A stretch of DNA of 64,000 bases, taken from assembly GCF_014201355.1 (NCBI RefSeq), contig NZ_JACHEG010000001.1:372001-436000 (forward strand), in the 5' to 3' direction. The stretch comes from Aliirhizobium wenxiniae. Lineage in GTDB: Bacteria > Pseudomonadota > Alphaproteobacteria > Rhizobiales > Rhizobiaceae. Numbering within the stretch: position 1 is the stretch's first letter; every line of letters begins with the position of its first letter. This document shows positions 18,901 to 26,137 of the stretch, in pieces. A model generated the notes under the pieces. It had not been told where the DNA came from. It searched no databases and saw only the letters and a list, made by a program, of their open reading frames with translations. The position numbers and the translations under genes were made by a program.

Positions 18901-19089
18901 ATCAAGCGCAAGTATGATCGCGAGCCGGAATTCCGTACCGCAGTCGACCGCTATATCTCGGATTTCGAAAAGCTTCTTGCAGACGTCGCTCGCACCGATC
19001 GCGACCGTACCGTTACCCAGAGCTATCTGACCTCGGATACCGGCAAGGTCTACACGATGCTGGCTCATGCCGCCGGTCGTTTCGGCTGA
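12979..19089 (+). CDS. Growth Pole Ring (GPR)/RgsE-like giant coiled-coil membrane protein
   Basis: A 2036-residue protein. Layout: polar Pro/Arg-rich cytoplasmic head (1-105), two membrane segments (about 108-130 and 141-170), about 1600 residues of alpha-helical, apolipoprotein-like heptad/undecad repeats rich in Ala, Ser, Glu, Asp and Arg, a Pro/Ala/Gln-rich linker (about 1800-1910) and a conserved C-terminal globular domain starting near PRHMVESLNSL and ending AHAAGRFG. I find no cysteine in it. This matches the GPR protein of Agrobacterium, which forms a ring at the growing pole, and RgsE of Sinorhizobium, needed for unipolar growth. The ATG at 12979 follows GAGGCG; 38 further in-frame codons upstream look non-coding. 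Name by family resemblance, not by search. Confidence 0.82.
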   Translation: MAKNTNNESIDETAFQALEDALKIDFNDEPPRDKPASEARVSDKPRSRPAPSQSASPRREATAEAPRQSSNETSPRQPAFEPANDAGRRNTASIMRALDGGSVRGAIRNALIISILWAVAGIGLGQLIYGGALWEITSVAGVLAAPGLVALAVGILVPILLFFAFAIMMARAQDLRNAARSMAEVALRLSEPETIASERIMSVGQAVRREVSAMNEGIERTIARAAELEVLVHSEVNALERSYSDNEMRVRGLVQELGSEREAIVNHAERIRSSMVGAHDQLKEELALATEEISIRLATSGEAFASMIDTRAAALMEKSDAAGEALASLLATKTENLIDTLTTSGIALSTEFDIRLEMLSSTLSDKGDAILSNFETRASSLDANTEKLNAALADRTRQLNETLIARTREITEGLTNSERTITGSLDGVLTALNRSLDDKSSSFRQSLQSAADDAVMDLDLRTGFFEERLHTTIGHLSTSFDEGLSQFTTAFDQRAGSLDSKLMDSLARINETVAGGHEAIDGILSSSIERIGNALTDQQLALATTLGTGQEVLDSMLESRSKEFSDALAARSSEISGAFGDAHNKIDMIMAARGGEISASLADSQKRFEDSISSRTSAIIESVTESHERFAGAVDEKAGALQSLMAETPDRLANILDQKSEAITRALSESELRLTDEMDKRAAALDTTLASSRDRMSEMLDDKSMEIVTSLSLHEDRLTTALTDHTSNVVNSVADADTRLGQAFAKRAEAIREAFADNQLNLDISLESRTSELASLLQSGGDRLEQTVGGAAGRIETALSEGTGRFDATMSDGLQRMDTSLAVSHEQLASSLTSAREQITSSLGNAHEQMTSSLDTAHERFASSLDAGHERISGTLDTAARQIGDTLALSGDQLTDAVGSAHLRMADVLGQASREMSDALDSGHDRLRTTLDERAATIAGTLTDARDQIDTLMMDQATSIGTTIATSAGMLEMSLENQQEVLRSTIDTASEMLDTRLRDNIGSIATQISDAAREINQSTDAFTSRVEQTVGGVSTALDSAGSRIEVTFGGLEDRIRNEVLSVSSIVDTAGSSLADALGARTAELERISNAAADRVSETVNSRGIEIERATGEAAERIARTIDERTNALEQTSAEAAARIAETLEGRTAHIEERFGTMDRALSYGLENVAKTIEGKAVGFASSLREAVVEAGQGMNDEASRSAETLSRAGSEFTQELTSRNEEFTRSIEERSNEIVGRISETQSRLAGQAATVAQAFSDAGSAIVNKVAEADKLVKQQVEAISTALGDAEQALDSRGQSIRSTLSDAAGELDVALDAVDRALAARGDAIRTALDTRSRDLNSMLASRSEELSRLLDEKAKPMVEAYAETGRTAAERMEAAAQQSAERLTSATQQSAEWLTSASQQNAERLASAAKETSARIREENAALVEAIAARTNETLAALNQRTEAAAHVVRGAEQSLLANVEGIIERLSSSNVNIASLVETAADQLAATDQKLDQTASRFAHSAGSAADLVAGSTRLLENNIDRLVNISGQTLSQVGGIVGRFEDHSKVLAQASELLNAAQSNLVSTLDERQDALRNLSVGLVKRSDEIEATLRNLTALVDGAFERAEERTAHVGDKLREGLHASFVDIGRRLGETQQRAEQTAQVMRAALLNAGDEANRTIETTLSDAEKRARELAEQMRGNISGSLTDVERLMGDATQRSDTAAKHLRETLRQSVEEAVGRFSGATDEIRRSAQDIRQELDATRSELKRGAFDLPEEAKESAAAMRRAVSEQIKALQEISQLVGRSSQQLEVAEAGQPKVSLAQSGPTAPVRPQQQITQQPAPAPVSAPATPRNDAYSAGVLRGSLPAGKPAPAATPAARQADTSAPAGQGGWISDLLRGASRDETAAQAPARAPAARPAEPAQAPRTANGDNRNPRHMVESLNSLSVDIARAIDHDASVDLWRRYQRGERDVFTRRLYTLKGQQTFDDIKRKYDREPEFRTAVDRYISDFEKLLADVARTDRDRTVTQSYLTSDTGKVYTMLAHAAGRFG

Positions 19090-19115
19090 GCCGGAGCTTA
19101 ATCGACGAGACGAAC

Positions 19116-19147
19116 AAAAAAGGCCGCCTCTTTGGGCGGCCTTTTTG
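19116..19147. terminator. Bidirectional terminator after the GPR-like gene
   Basis: An A-tract, a GC-rich stem (GGCCGCC / GGCGGCC) with a 6-base loop, and a T-tract, between two convergent genes. Confidence 0.92.
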
Positions 19148-19167
19148 TTTGATAAAGCGGGAACGGC

Positions 19168-19698
19168 TTACTGCTCTTCCTGAACCGCTATGAAATCCTG
19201 ATCGATCTGCAATGCCGAGATCAAATCTACAACGGTCTGCTCCGGCGATCTGCCAGCTGTATCTACGACCAGCGGCTCGGTCTCCCAGTCCTCGAAAATA
19301 CGCGCCTCGGTCGAGGTCCAGCTTGGCTTGATCAGACCCGGAACATCACTCACGCGTGTCTCGACACGATGGCGATGTTCGACCTTGTCCGAACACTTGA
19401 CCCAGATTTCAGAGGCCGGCACGCCTTGCCGTTCCGCGACGGCCCGCCATGCCCTGCGAGTTATTGTCAGGCTGTTCACCGAATCCGCGACAACGATATG
19501 TCCGAGTGCGAGATTATCCTCTGCCACACCATAGGCCACCATATATCCAGCGGGGCCCACTTCGACCCCGGTATTGCGGATATTCTGCTCGATTGTGTCG
19601 ACGCGCACATGAACGGCGCCAAGACGGCGCGCCAAAGCTTTTGCGAGGGTCGTCTTTCCGCTACCGGGCAAGCCTGCGAGAATAATCAGCATCAGCAT
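19168..19698 (-). CDS. Small AAA/P-loop kinase-like ATPase
   Basis: A 176-residue single-domain P-loop protein. The Walker A motif GLPGSGKTT sits at residues 9-17; VRVDTIEQNIR and later ADSVNSLTITRRAWRAVAER resemble the DxD and lid regions of nucleoside/zeta-type kinases (AAA_33 group). Such proteins phosphorylate small metabolites or antibiotics, but the substrate is unknown here. GGGGAAAG lies just upstream; the second ATG, 6 bases later, has slightly better spacing. No antitoxin-like partner is adjacent, so a zeta-toxin role is not supported. It converges on the GPR-like gene. Confidence 0.75.
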   Translation of the reverse strand: MLMLIILAGLPGSGKTTLAKALARRLGAVHVRVDTIEQNIRNTGVEVGPAGYMVAYGVAEDNLALGHIVVADSVNSLTITRRAWRAVAERQGVPASEIWVKCSDKVEHRHRVETRVSDVPGLIKPSWTSTEARIFEDWETEPLVVDTAGRSPEQTVVDLISALQIDQDFIAVQEEQ

Positions 19699-19758
19699 CT
19701 TTCCCCAATTGTCGCGGACGATTCGAATCTGGGAAAGTTTACCGCGCCGGCTGCAAAA

Positions 19759-20358
19759 TCACATCGATTTCAAAGCCCAGTCGACGATCTCGCCGCCGAC
19801 CTTCGCATAGGCCCGGTCAAGCGCTTCGATAAAGTCGCTATTCTCTGTCCCGCGAACCGGCGAGCTTCCCTTGAAGACCGACTGAGCTCGGACGCTGCCA
19901 TTTCTATCGTTGAGAATTTTTGCCGAAATCTCGACATTGGCAACTCGGCTGCCACCGGTCGTAACCTCGAAAGCCCGGATGTCCGTGACGACCTGATAAT
20001 CAATCGCCAGCCCCTGCCCCGGTTTACCGACGCCGCCTACTCGGCCTGAGTTTTCAAAAGCCTCGACCAGCTTCGACTGAACCAGTCGCGGCAGGCGATC
20101 ACCCCAACGGGAATTGGCAAGATACTGCACCTCGGACGGAGACACGCGGACCACGACCTGCTCGCTATCCAGCATTTTTACTGCAGTCGGTTCCGGTACG
20201 AGGATCTGTCGGTTCTTCACCGAAGGACCATCGGTTGCAGGTGTCAGCGACAGATCGAAGGTGTCGTTGTTCGCCTTTGTGCCGCAACCGCTGACCAGGA
20301 CGGCCAGCAAGGGCAAGGTCAACAGCCAGGAACGATGCGGAAACTTGGATGCACTCAT
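19759..20358 (-). CDS. PqiC/ABC-transport auxiliary lipoprotein of the Mla-type operon
   Basis: A 199-residue lipoprotein: basic start, hydrophobic core and lipobox LVSGC (Cys25), then a compact periplasmic domain. The features VQYLANSRWGDRLPRLVQSKLVEAFENSG and the final DRAYAKVGGEIVDWAL are typical of the ABC-type transport auxiliary lipoprotein family (DUF330/PqiC-like), which forms rings on MCE proteins. It follows the MCE gene with a 26-base gap and an AGGACG ribosome site, so it is the last gene of the mlaE-mlaF-mlaD operon. It probably links the MCE protein to the outer membrane in phospholipid transport. Confidence 0.83.
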   Translation of the reverse strand: MSASKFPHRSWLLTLPLLAVLVSGCGTKANNDTFDLSLTPATDGPSVKNRQILVPEPTAVKMLDSEQVVVRVSPSEVQYLANSRWGDRLPRLVQSKLVEAFENSGRVGGVGKPGQGLAIDYQVVTDIRAFEVTTGGSRVANVEISAKILNDRNGSVRAQSVFKGSSPVRGTENSDFIEALDRAYAKVGGEIVDWALKSM

Positions 20359-20384
20359 AAACGTCCTACCCTTGGCCTTTTGCC

Positions 20385-21755
20385 TTAGCGTCTCGTTCTG
20401 CCGTCATATTCCTTGACGGTTTCGCCGCCGAAGATAAGCCGTTGCGGATTCTGGTCGAAATTGGTGATGGTCTGGTTCAGCGAATTCACCGTGCGCCGCG
20501 TGTCATCCACCAGAGCCTTCACGTCGCCAAGACCGCTGGACGAAAAGCGCTGCAGGTTATCGGCGATCGGCCCGACACGTGCGTTGATGTTGTCAGCCAC
20601 GGTACGGAAGGATTCGAGCGTCTTGCGTGCCTCGGCAAACAGGCCTTGCGAGTCGTCGCTGGACACGAGGCCATCAACCTTTGCGAGGATGCCATCGACG
20701 CGGCTGGACGCGTTGTTGAGCTTGGTCGCCAGTTCGGTGAAATCGGTGATGGCCTTGTTGATATCGTCAGAGCGATGCGAAACATCGTCGACCACGCTGC
20801 GGGCAGAAGCCAGCGTCTGGCGTGCATCTTCCGAGGCTGCCGAGATGTTCTGGATCGCCGTCCCCACCTGGCTCGGATCGACGGCCGCAAGCAGGCTGTC
20901 AGCCCGTGACAGAACCCCTTGTGCGTCGCTGCCGACCTGCGCAAAGCTCGTCGCTGCCGTCCTTACGGTCTCGACGAGCGGGCCGAAATTGTCGGACGCA
21001 TTGGCGACGTTGCGCGTCACCCGCTCGGTATTACCGACGATCTGGTTGATGCGTTCGGCATCGATCGCACGAACCAGTTGGTCGGCGGCTTCGAGCGTCG
21101 AGTTGAGCGTGCCGGAAACCCGGTCGACGGTTGCCGAGAGAGTGGAGAGGCTATGCAGGAATTCGTCAATATTGCCGGAATTATTGCTGAGTGCAGCAGT
21201 AAAGGTCTCAACGTTACGGATAGTCTGGGTGAGCGGCCCGCGTGCATCAACGACAAATCCCTGGATGTCGCCGATTGCCTGATCGGCTCGCTCAAGGATC
21301 TTGTCGGCCGTCGCCAGAAGGTTTGTCACGCTCGACTGGTCTGCGATCAACACGGCGGGTCGCCCCGCCTCCATCGACTTCTGAAGGATATTTTCCTCGC
21401 CCTTGGCGCCGCCGGAAAGCTCGATATAGGCAGCACCCGTCAGGCCCTGCACTTCCAGTACGGCCTTCGTAGACTGGTAGACAGGCGCATCGGCGCGCAC
21501 TTCGGTAAAGGCGATCGAATAACGCGGATCATCCGGATCGATCGTCAGGCCGCGCACAGAACCGACCGCAATACCATTGAAACGCACGGGAGAGCCGACC
21601 GAGAGACCGTTTGCGGAGCCGGGAATGCGAATCGCAAGCTCGGCCATAGGCCCGCCGCGACCGGATTGCGCCATCCAGTAGACGAAACCGAAGGCGGCCG
21701 CGATGACCAGCAGTGTGAAGAAACCCACCAGGGCGTAATTTGCTTTGGTTTCCAT
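20385..21755 (-). CDS. MCE-family lipid-binding protein (MlaD-like)
   Basis: A 456-residue protein with one N-terminal membrane anchor (ALVGFFTLLVIAAAFGFVYWM) and an MCE domain (residues about 40-120: ANGLSVGSPVRFNGIAVGSV, TKAVLEVQGLTGAAYIELSG). The remaining 300 residues are helical, with repeated LxxAxxT/V patterns, and are longer than in E. coli MlaD. It binds phospholipid in the periplasm as the substrate-capture part of an Mla ABC system. I start at ATG 21755 (METKANYALVG); a GTG at 21767 overlapping the mlaF stop is the alternative. The order mlaE-mlaF-mlaD-lipoprotein is the classic alphaproteobacterial set. Confidence 0.9.
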   Translation of the reverse strand: METKANYALVGFFTLLVIAAAFGFVYWMAQSGRGGPMAELAIRIPGSANGLSVGSPVRFNGIAVGSVRGLTIDPDDPRYSIAFTEVRADAPVYQSTKAVLEVQGLTGAAYIELSGGAKGEENILQKSMEAGRPAVLIADQSSVTNLLATADKILERADQAIGDIQGFVVDARGPLTQTIRNVETFTAALSNNSGNIDEFLHSLSTLSATVDRVSGTLNSTLEAADQLVRAIDAERINQIVGNTERVTRNVANASDNFGPLVETVRTAATSFAQVGSDAQGVLSRADSLLAAVDPSQVGTAIQNISAASEDARQTLASARSVVDDVSHRSDDINKAITDFTELATKLNNASSRVDGILAKVDGLVSSDDSQGLFAEARKTLESFRTVADNINARVGPIADNLQRFSSSGLGDVKALVDDTRRTVNSLNQTITNFDQNPQRLIFGGETVKEYDGRTRR

Positions 21756-21763
21756 GGGTTGGA

Positions 21764-22618
21764 TCACTTCCCTGCGTCTGTCGGGCCTGCGTCTGCCGGC
21801 GGCTGGTTTTCATTGGTCACGACGGTGCGAGCACGCTTGCCGCGGAAATAGGACTGGACCCACGGATCATCAAACTCGAACATATCCTGCAGCGTACCTT
21901 CCACCAATACCCGTTTCTGTCCGAGCACGGCAATACGGTCACAGACCGAAAACAAGCTGTCCAGATCGTGGGTGACCATATAGACGGTCAGGCCCAGCGT
22001 GTCGCGAAGCTTGGCGATCAGCGCGTCGAAATCAGCGGCACCAATCGGATCGAGACCAGATGTCGGCTCGTCGAGGAAGACGAGGTCGGGATCGAGCGCC
22101 AGAGCGCGTGCAAGTGCGGCACGCTTGATCATGCCGCCGGAAAGCTCCGACGGATACTTGTCCGCAGCGTCTGGCGGCAGACCAACCATTTCGAGCTTCA
22201 CGTAAGCGAGCTCATCCATCAGCGACTGCGGAAGGTCGAGATATTCACGCATCGGCAGCTGGATGTTTTCCTTCACCGTGAGTGCGGAAAACAGCGCGCC
22301 ATGCTGGAAAAGGACGCCAAGCCTGGTGTCGAGTGCAATGCGCTCCTCGTCCGAAGCCTTCTCGTAATTTGCGCCCAGGATTTCGATCGCCCCCGAACGG
22401 TGCGGAAGCAGGCGCAGGACAGTGCGCATCAGTACTGACTTGCCCGTACCCGATGCACCGACGAAACCGAGGATTTCGCCGCGATAGATATCTAGGTTGA
22501 GATTGTCGAGAACGATCTTGTCGCCAAACCCGACCGTCAGATCTCGCACAGAAAGCACGACCTGACGGTCGTCCTTTGCGCTTTTCTCTATGGTTTGCTG
22601 CTCATCTGCCAAATCCAT
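21764..22618 (-). CDS. Mla-type ABC transporter ATP-binding protein
   Basis: A 284-residue ATPase. Walker A is GASGTGKS, the signature is LSGGMIKRAALARAL, Walker B is DLVFLDEPTSGLDPI with the switch histidine in VTHDLDS. These and the EPTSGLDPIGA stretch identify the MlaF/Ttg2A subfamily. It energises the MlaE permease. AGGAGAC overlaps the mlaE stop region, 5 bases before the ATG, giving tight coupling; the end overlaps a possible GTG start of the MCE gene. The first 20 residues are an extra polar extension. Confidence 0.92.
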   Translation of the reverse strand: MDLADEQQTIEKSAKDDRQVVLSVRDLTVGFGDKIVLDNLNLDIYRGEILGFVGASGTGKSVLMRTVLRLLPHRSGAIEILGANYEKASDEERIALDTRLGVLFQHGALFSALTVKENIQLPMREYLDLPQSLMDELAYVKLEMVGLPPDAADKYPSELSGGMIKRAALARALALDPDLVFLDEPTSGLDPIGAADFDALIAKLRDTLGLTVYMVTHDLDSLFSVCDRIAVLGQKRVLVEGTLQDMFEFDDPWVQSYFRGKRARTVVTNENQPPADAGPTDAGK

Positions 22619-22623
22619 GTCTC

Positions 22624-23766
22624 CTAGAAGTCGATCGCGGAGTAGAAGATGGCGAAAAGCGCATCGATAAGAATGACGGCGAAGATGGCTTTGACCACCG
22701 ATGCCGTTACATGTTGACCAAGAGATTCGGCGCTGCCACCAACCTTCATGCCCTCGACAGCAGCAACTATGCCGATCGCGAGCGCCATGAACGGCGCCTT
22801 GATCATCCCTGAAGCGATGGACGTATGGTCGATCGCTTCATGGAGACGCGACAGATAAGTGTCGAAAGTGATGCCGGAATAGAGCAACGCGACAATCGCT
22901 GCACCATAAAGAGCCGCGAAATTGGCGATGATGGTCAGCAAGGGCAATGCAATCGTCAGAGCCACAAGCCGCGGGAAAATCAGCACACCAATCGGATTGA
23001 GGCCGATCACCGTCAACGCATCGATCTCTTCGCGCATCTTCATCGAGCCGATTTCGGCGGTGATCGCACTGCCCGATCGGCCGGCGATCATGATGGCGGT
23101 CAAAAGCACCCCGATTTCGCGAAGCTGCAGGATGCCGACCAGGTCGACGACGAAGATTTCGGCGCCGAAATAGCGCAACTGGAAGGCACCCTGCTGGGCG
23201 ATGATCGCGCCGATCAGGAAGGACATGAGCACGATGATCGGCACGGCGCGCACGCCCATGCGGTCGATATGGGTGACGACGGATGCCGGAGAGACACCGG
23301 CGCCGCGACCGAATTTAAGCTGGGCGCCACGGACCGCCGAGCCGAGAATGTTCATCGCGGCGTAAAAATCGCTGCCGACTTCATAGACAAGCTTTCCGGG
23401 CGGCGTGAAAACGCGCTCGAAAAAGCTGCGCTTGTCGGCGGCGGGAGCCGGCGGCGCAGGCGTTGTCTCGGGCAGCGCGCCGATCAGTTCCTCGATCGTG
23501 CCATTGCCGCCGGAAAGCGATGCCTCTCGCCCCTCGCCGCTTTTCGCCGTCATCAGACGACGAATCAGCCATGCGCCTGCAGTGTCGATTGCGGAGATGC
23601 CGGAGAGGTCGATTTCAACCTTGCCCTGTTCGCCCGACTTCTGGAACTGGTCGAGATCCTTGAGAACCGCGGAGACGGAATGATTACGCCAATCGCCTGT
23701 AAGAACATACCGTTCACCGCCATCCGGCAAGGCTTCACTGTTGATTTTTGCCAGATTGGAACTCAC
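22624..23766 (-). CDS. MlaE-type permease with N-terminal STAS (MlaB-like) domain
   Basis: A 380-residue fusion. Residues about 1-110 form a STAS domain (LSGISAIDTAGAWLIRRL), the role that separate MlaB plays in E. coli; residues about 120-380 are the MlaE permease with five or six membrane segments and the conserved MREEIDALTVIGLNPIGVL motif. It exchanges phospholipids across the inner membrane with MlaF. The start is GTG 23766 without a strong ribosome site. It is the first gene of the operon; the divergent dipeptide epimerase begins 112 bases away. Confidence 0.92.
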   Translation of the reverse strand: MSSNLAKINSEALPDGGERYVLTGDWRNHSVSAVLKDLDQFQKSGEQGKVEIDLSGISAIDTAGAWLIRRLMTAKSGEGREASLSGGNGTIEELIGALPETTPAPPAPAADKRSFFERVFTPPGKLVYEVGSDFYAAMNILGSAVRGAQLKFGRGAGVSPASVVTHIDRMGVRAVPIIVLMSFLIGAIIAQQGAFQLRYFGAEIFVVDLVGILQLREIGVLLTAIMIAGRSGSAITAEIGSMKMREEIDALTVIGLNPIGVLIFPRLVALTIALPLLTIIANFAALYGAAIVALLYSGITFDTYLSRLHEAIDHTSIASGMIKAPFMALAIGIVAAVEGMKVGGSAESLGQHVTASVVKAIFAVILIDALFAIFYSAIDF

Positions 23767-23878
23767 GGGGTGCGGGTGCTCGCTTCAAATGGTCTCTGCC
23801 GCAATGCATTGATTGCGCTTCGGGAAAACGCAATATAGCCGCATCGGCCGGATTTGCCACAACAGGACGCTTAAAACG

Positions 23879-24862
23879 ATGCCCCGTCACCTTGAAGCAA
23901 CAATCGAGGCTTTCCCGATCGCAGGCACATTCACTATTTCGCGCGGGTCTAAGACCGAGGCGGATGTCATCGTCTGCACCATCTCGGAAGACGGAGTTTC
24001 CGGTCGCGGCGAATGTGTTCCCTATCGCCGTTATGGCGAGACGATGGACGGAGTGATGGCCGACATACTGGCGGTTTCAAAGGGAATCGAGGGTGGGCTG
24101 ACGCGAAATGAACTGCAGTCGGCGATGAAACCCGGAGCTGCCCGCAACGCCGTCGACTGTGCTTTATGGGACCTCGAAGCGAAGCAATCCGGCCGCAGCG
24201 TCGCAGCATCGATCGGCGCAACAGGTCAGGATCCGATCGTCACCGCCTTCACTTTATCGCTATCGGATGCGGTGGCGATGGGCGCGGATGCCAAGAAGAA
24301 TCGCGAACGACCGCTCCTGAAGATAAAACTTGGCACGCCGGACGACGAATCAAGGCTGCGGGCCGTGCGCGATTCGGCCCCGGATGCGCGGATCATCGTC
24401 GACGCCAATGAAGGCTGGACCGAGGATAACGTAGAGCGGCATCTGGCCATTGCCGCCGAGTTGAACATATCGCTGATCGAGCAGCCGCTTCCCGCCGGCA
24501 AGGACGAGATGCTTTCGCGGATAAAGCGGCTGGTGCCGATCTGCGCCGACGAGAGCGTCCACTCGACTGCCGATCTAGCCTCCCTGCGCAACCGGTATGA
24601 CGCAGTAAACATCAAACTCGACAAGACCGGCGGGCTGACCGAAGCGCTAGTGATGAAGGCGGAAGCCCAACGGTTGGGGTTTCAGATCATGGTAGGCTGC
24701 ATGGTTGGAACATCGCTTGCCATGGCACCCGCAGTGCTTCTGGCGCAGGATACAGACTATGCCGATCTCGACGGACCGCTGCTTCTTGCCCTCGACCGTG
24801 CGGGTGGGCTTCGTTATGAGGGCTCGCTCGTCTATCCGCCGCTGCCCGAACTCTGGGGCTGA
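23879..24862 (+). CDS. L-Ala-D/L-Glu (dipeptide) epimerase, enolase superfamily
   Basis: A 327-residue muconate-lactonizing-enzyme-type protein. Signs of the dipeptide epimerase subgroup: LLKIKLGTPDD (catalytic KxK), IIVDANEGWT, LIEQPLPAG, PICADESVHS (metal-binding Asp, Glu and Asp) and VNIKLDKTGGLTEAL (second catalytic Lys), with MVGCMVGTS near the end. It epimerises L-Ala-D-Glu released from peptidoglycan recycling. The ATG at 23879 has AGGACG upstream; an upstream in-frame ATG would add 22 atypical residues. The 3' end overlaps the convergent MFS gene by 31 bases. Confidence 0.88.
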   Translation: MPRHLEATIEAFPIAGTFTISRGSKTEADVIVCTISEDGVSGRGECVPYRRYGETMDGVMADILAVSKGIEGGLTRNELQSAMKPGAARNAVDCALWDLEAKQSGRSVAASIGATGQDPIVTAFTLSLSDAVAMGADAKKNRERPLLKIKLGTPDDESRLRAVRDSAPDARIIVDANEGWTEDNVERHLAIAAELNISLIEQPLPAGKDEMLSRIKRLVPICADESVHSTADLASLRNRYDAVNIKLDKTGGLTEALVMKAEAQRLGFQIMVGCMVGTSLAMAPAVLLAQDTDYADLDGPLLLALDRAGGLRYEGSLVYPPLPELWG

Positions 24863-26022
24863 GAACGGGTCGCAAGCGCCAGCACGACAAGTCCGATCAC
24901 AGCCAGAATAGCCATGACGAAATAGCCGTAAATCTCCAGTTGCCGGTAGATGACGCCGGCAAGCAGCGTCGAGATCGCCAGGAATGCACCGTTATAGGCG
25001 ACATAGACGCCCTGCGCCGATGCCTGCTGATCCTCTGCAACCATTTCCGACAGACGGTATTGCAGCCCCAGATGAACACAGGCGAAGCTGAAAGCGTGGA
25101 AAATCTGCAGGATCCCGTAATACCAGACATCCGAGCCGAACGGAAAGAACACCCAGCGCAGGATCGCCATCAGGCAACCGAAACGCAGCAACCCCAAGGG
25201 CGTGAGGCGTCTTGCAAGGCCGCCGGAGATGAAAAAAATGCCGATTTCGGCAATCACGCCAATGCACCAGAGCGCGGAGATCACGGCATTCGAAAAGCCC
25301 ATGCCCTGCCACTGGATCGTGCTGAAACCGTAAAACATCCCGTGGCTCGACTGGATGAGCGATGCACCGATCAGTAGGAGATGGACGGAAGCACCGAGTG
25401 GACGGCGTAATGTCCTTGGAGACTGTTCGACCGTGCGCCTGCTGATCGTCTGGTCAAGCCGAGGCGCGATGAAGGCAACGGCAAATGAAGTCAGAAGCAC
25501 CGCAACCAGCATCAGCGGGATCGCGATATTGCCGATTGCGGTCGAAAGGCTTCCGGCGACCAGCGTCGTCACGACAAAACCAACCGATCCCCAGACCCGC
25601 ATCTTCCCGTAGTGAAATCCCCAGCGCTTGACGCCAGAGATCGAGATCGATTCAACGATCGGCGTATAGGGGGCAAACAACGCGGCCTGTACTGCCACGG
25701 CGGCAAGCACGACCCAGAAATCGCCGCTGACCAGCAGACCGAGAACGGAAACTATCGACGTCGCCGCTGACCAGGCGAGGATATGGCGCGGATCGCGAGC
25801 ACGGACACTGAGAGAGCCCGTCCCCATGGCCACAAAAACGCGAAACACCACTTGGGCCGCGAGGATCGCGCCGATCTGCATTGCGCTGAAATTCAGGCCA
25901 TGCAGCCACACGGGCAAGTAAGGCACGAGAATGCCGTTGAGCGACATCGGTGCGGCATAGGCGAGCGAGCAGCGAAGCTGGAACTGCGGCGGAGCAGCAG
26001 ACGATTTTGCAGAAATGTTCAC
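24832..26022 (-). CDS. MFS transporter, phenylpropionate-transporter-like
   Basis: A 396-residue membrane protein with about 12 hydrophobic segments in two halves. The LNGILVPYLPVWLHG start, GKMRVWGSVGFVVTTLVAG and the C-half QVLRFGCLMAILRW-like region (LLRFGCLMAILRWVFFPFG) match the MFS_1_like/HcaT (3-phenylpropionate permease) group. The substrate is not deducible. The start is a GTG at 26022 with no clear ribosome site. The gene is flanked by the convergent epimerase, whose last 31 bases it overlaps; a role in taking up cell-wall peptides with the epimerase would be speculative. Confidence 0.8.
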   Translation of the reverse strand: MNISAKSSAAPPQFQLRCSLAYAAPMSLNGILVPYLPVWLHGLNFSAMQIGAILAAQVVFRVFVAMGTGSLSVRARDPRHILAWSAATSIVSVLGLLVSGDFWVVLAAVAVQAALFAPYTPIVESISISGVKRWGFHYGKMRVWGSVGFVVTTLVAGSLSTAIGNIAIPLMLVAVLLTSFAVAFIAPRLDQTISRRTVEQSPRTLRRPLGASVHLLLIGASLIQSSHGMFYGFSTIQWQGMGFSNAVISALWCIGVIAEIGIFFISGGLARRLTPLGLLRFGCLMAILRWVFFPFGSDVWYYGILQIFHAFSFACVHLGLQYRLSEMVAEDQQASAQGVYVAYNGAFLAISTLLAGVIYRQLEIYGYFVMAILAVIGLVVLALATRSQPQSSGSGG

Positions 26023-26137
26023 GGAATCACAAACGGCGATGAAAGTCTGCGAAGACTATCACCGCCGTTTGTAATGAAAACCGGATTACACGTTTTATGC
26101 GAAAACAAAGTGTATCTGTCGTGAAGATTTCGTCAGG

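Noticed and set aside
12979..19089. Repeats in this stretch as a CRISPR array
   Set aside because: Repeats are imperfect, in frame, and encode helical protein units; there are no spacers or cas genes.
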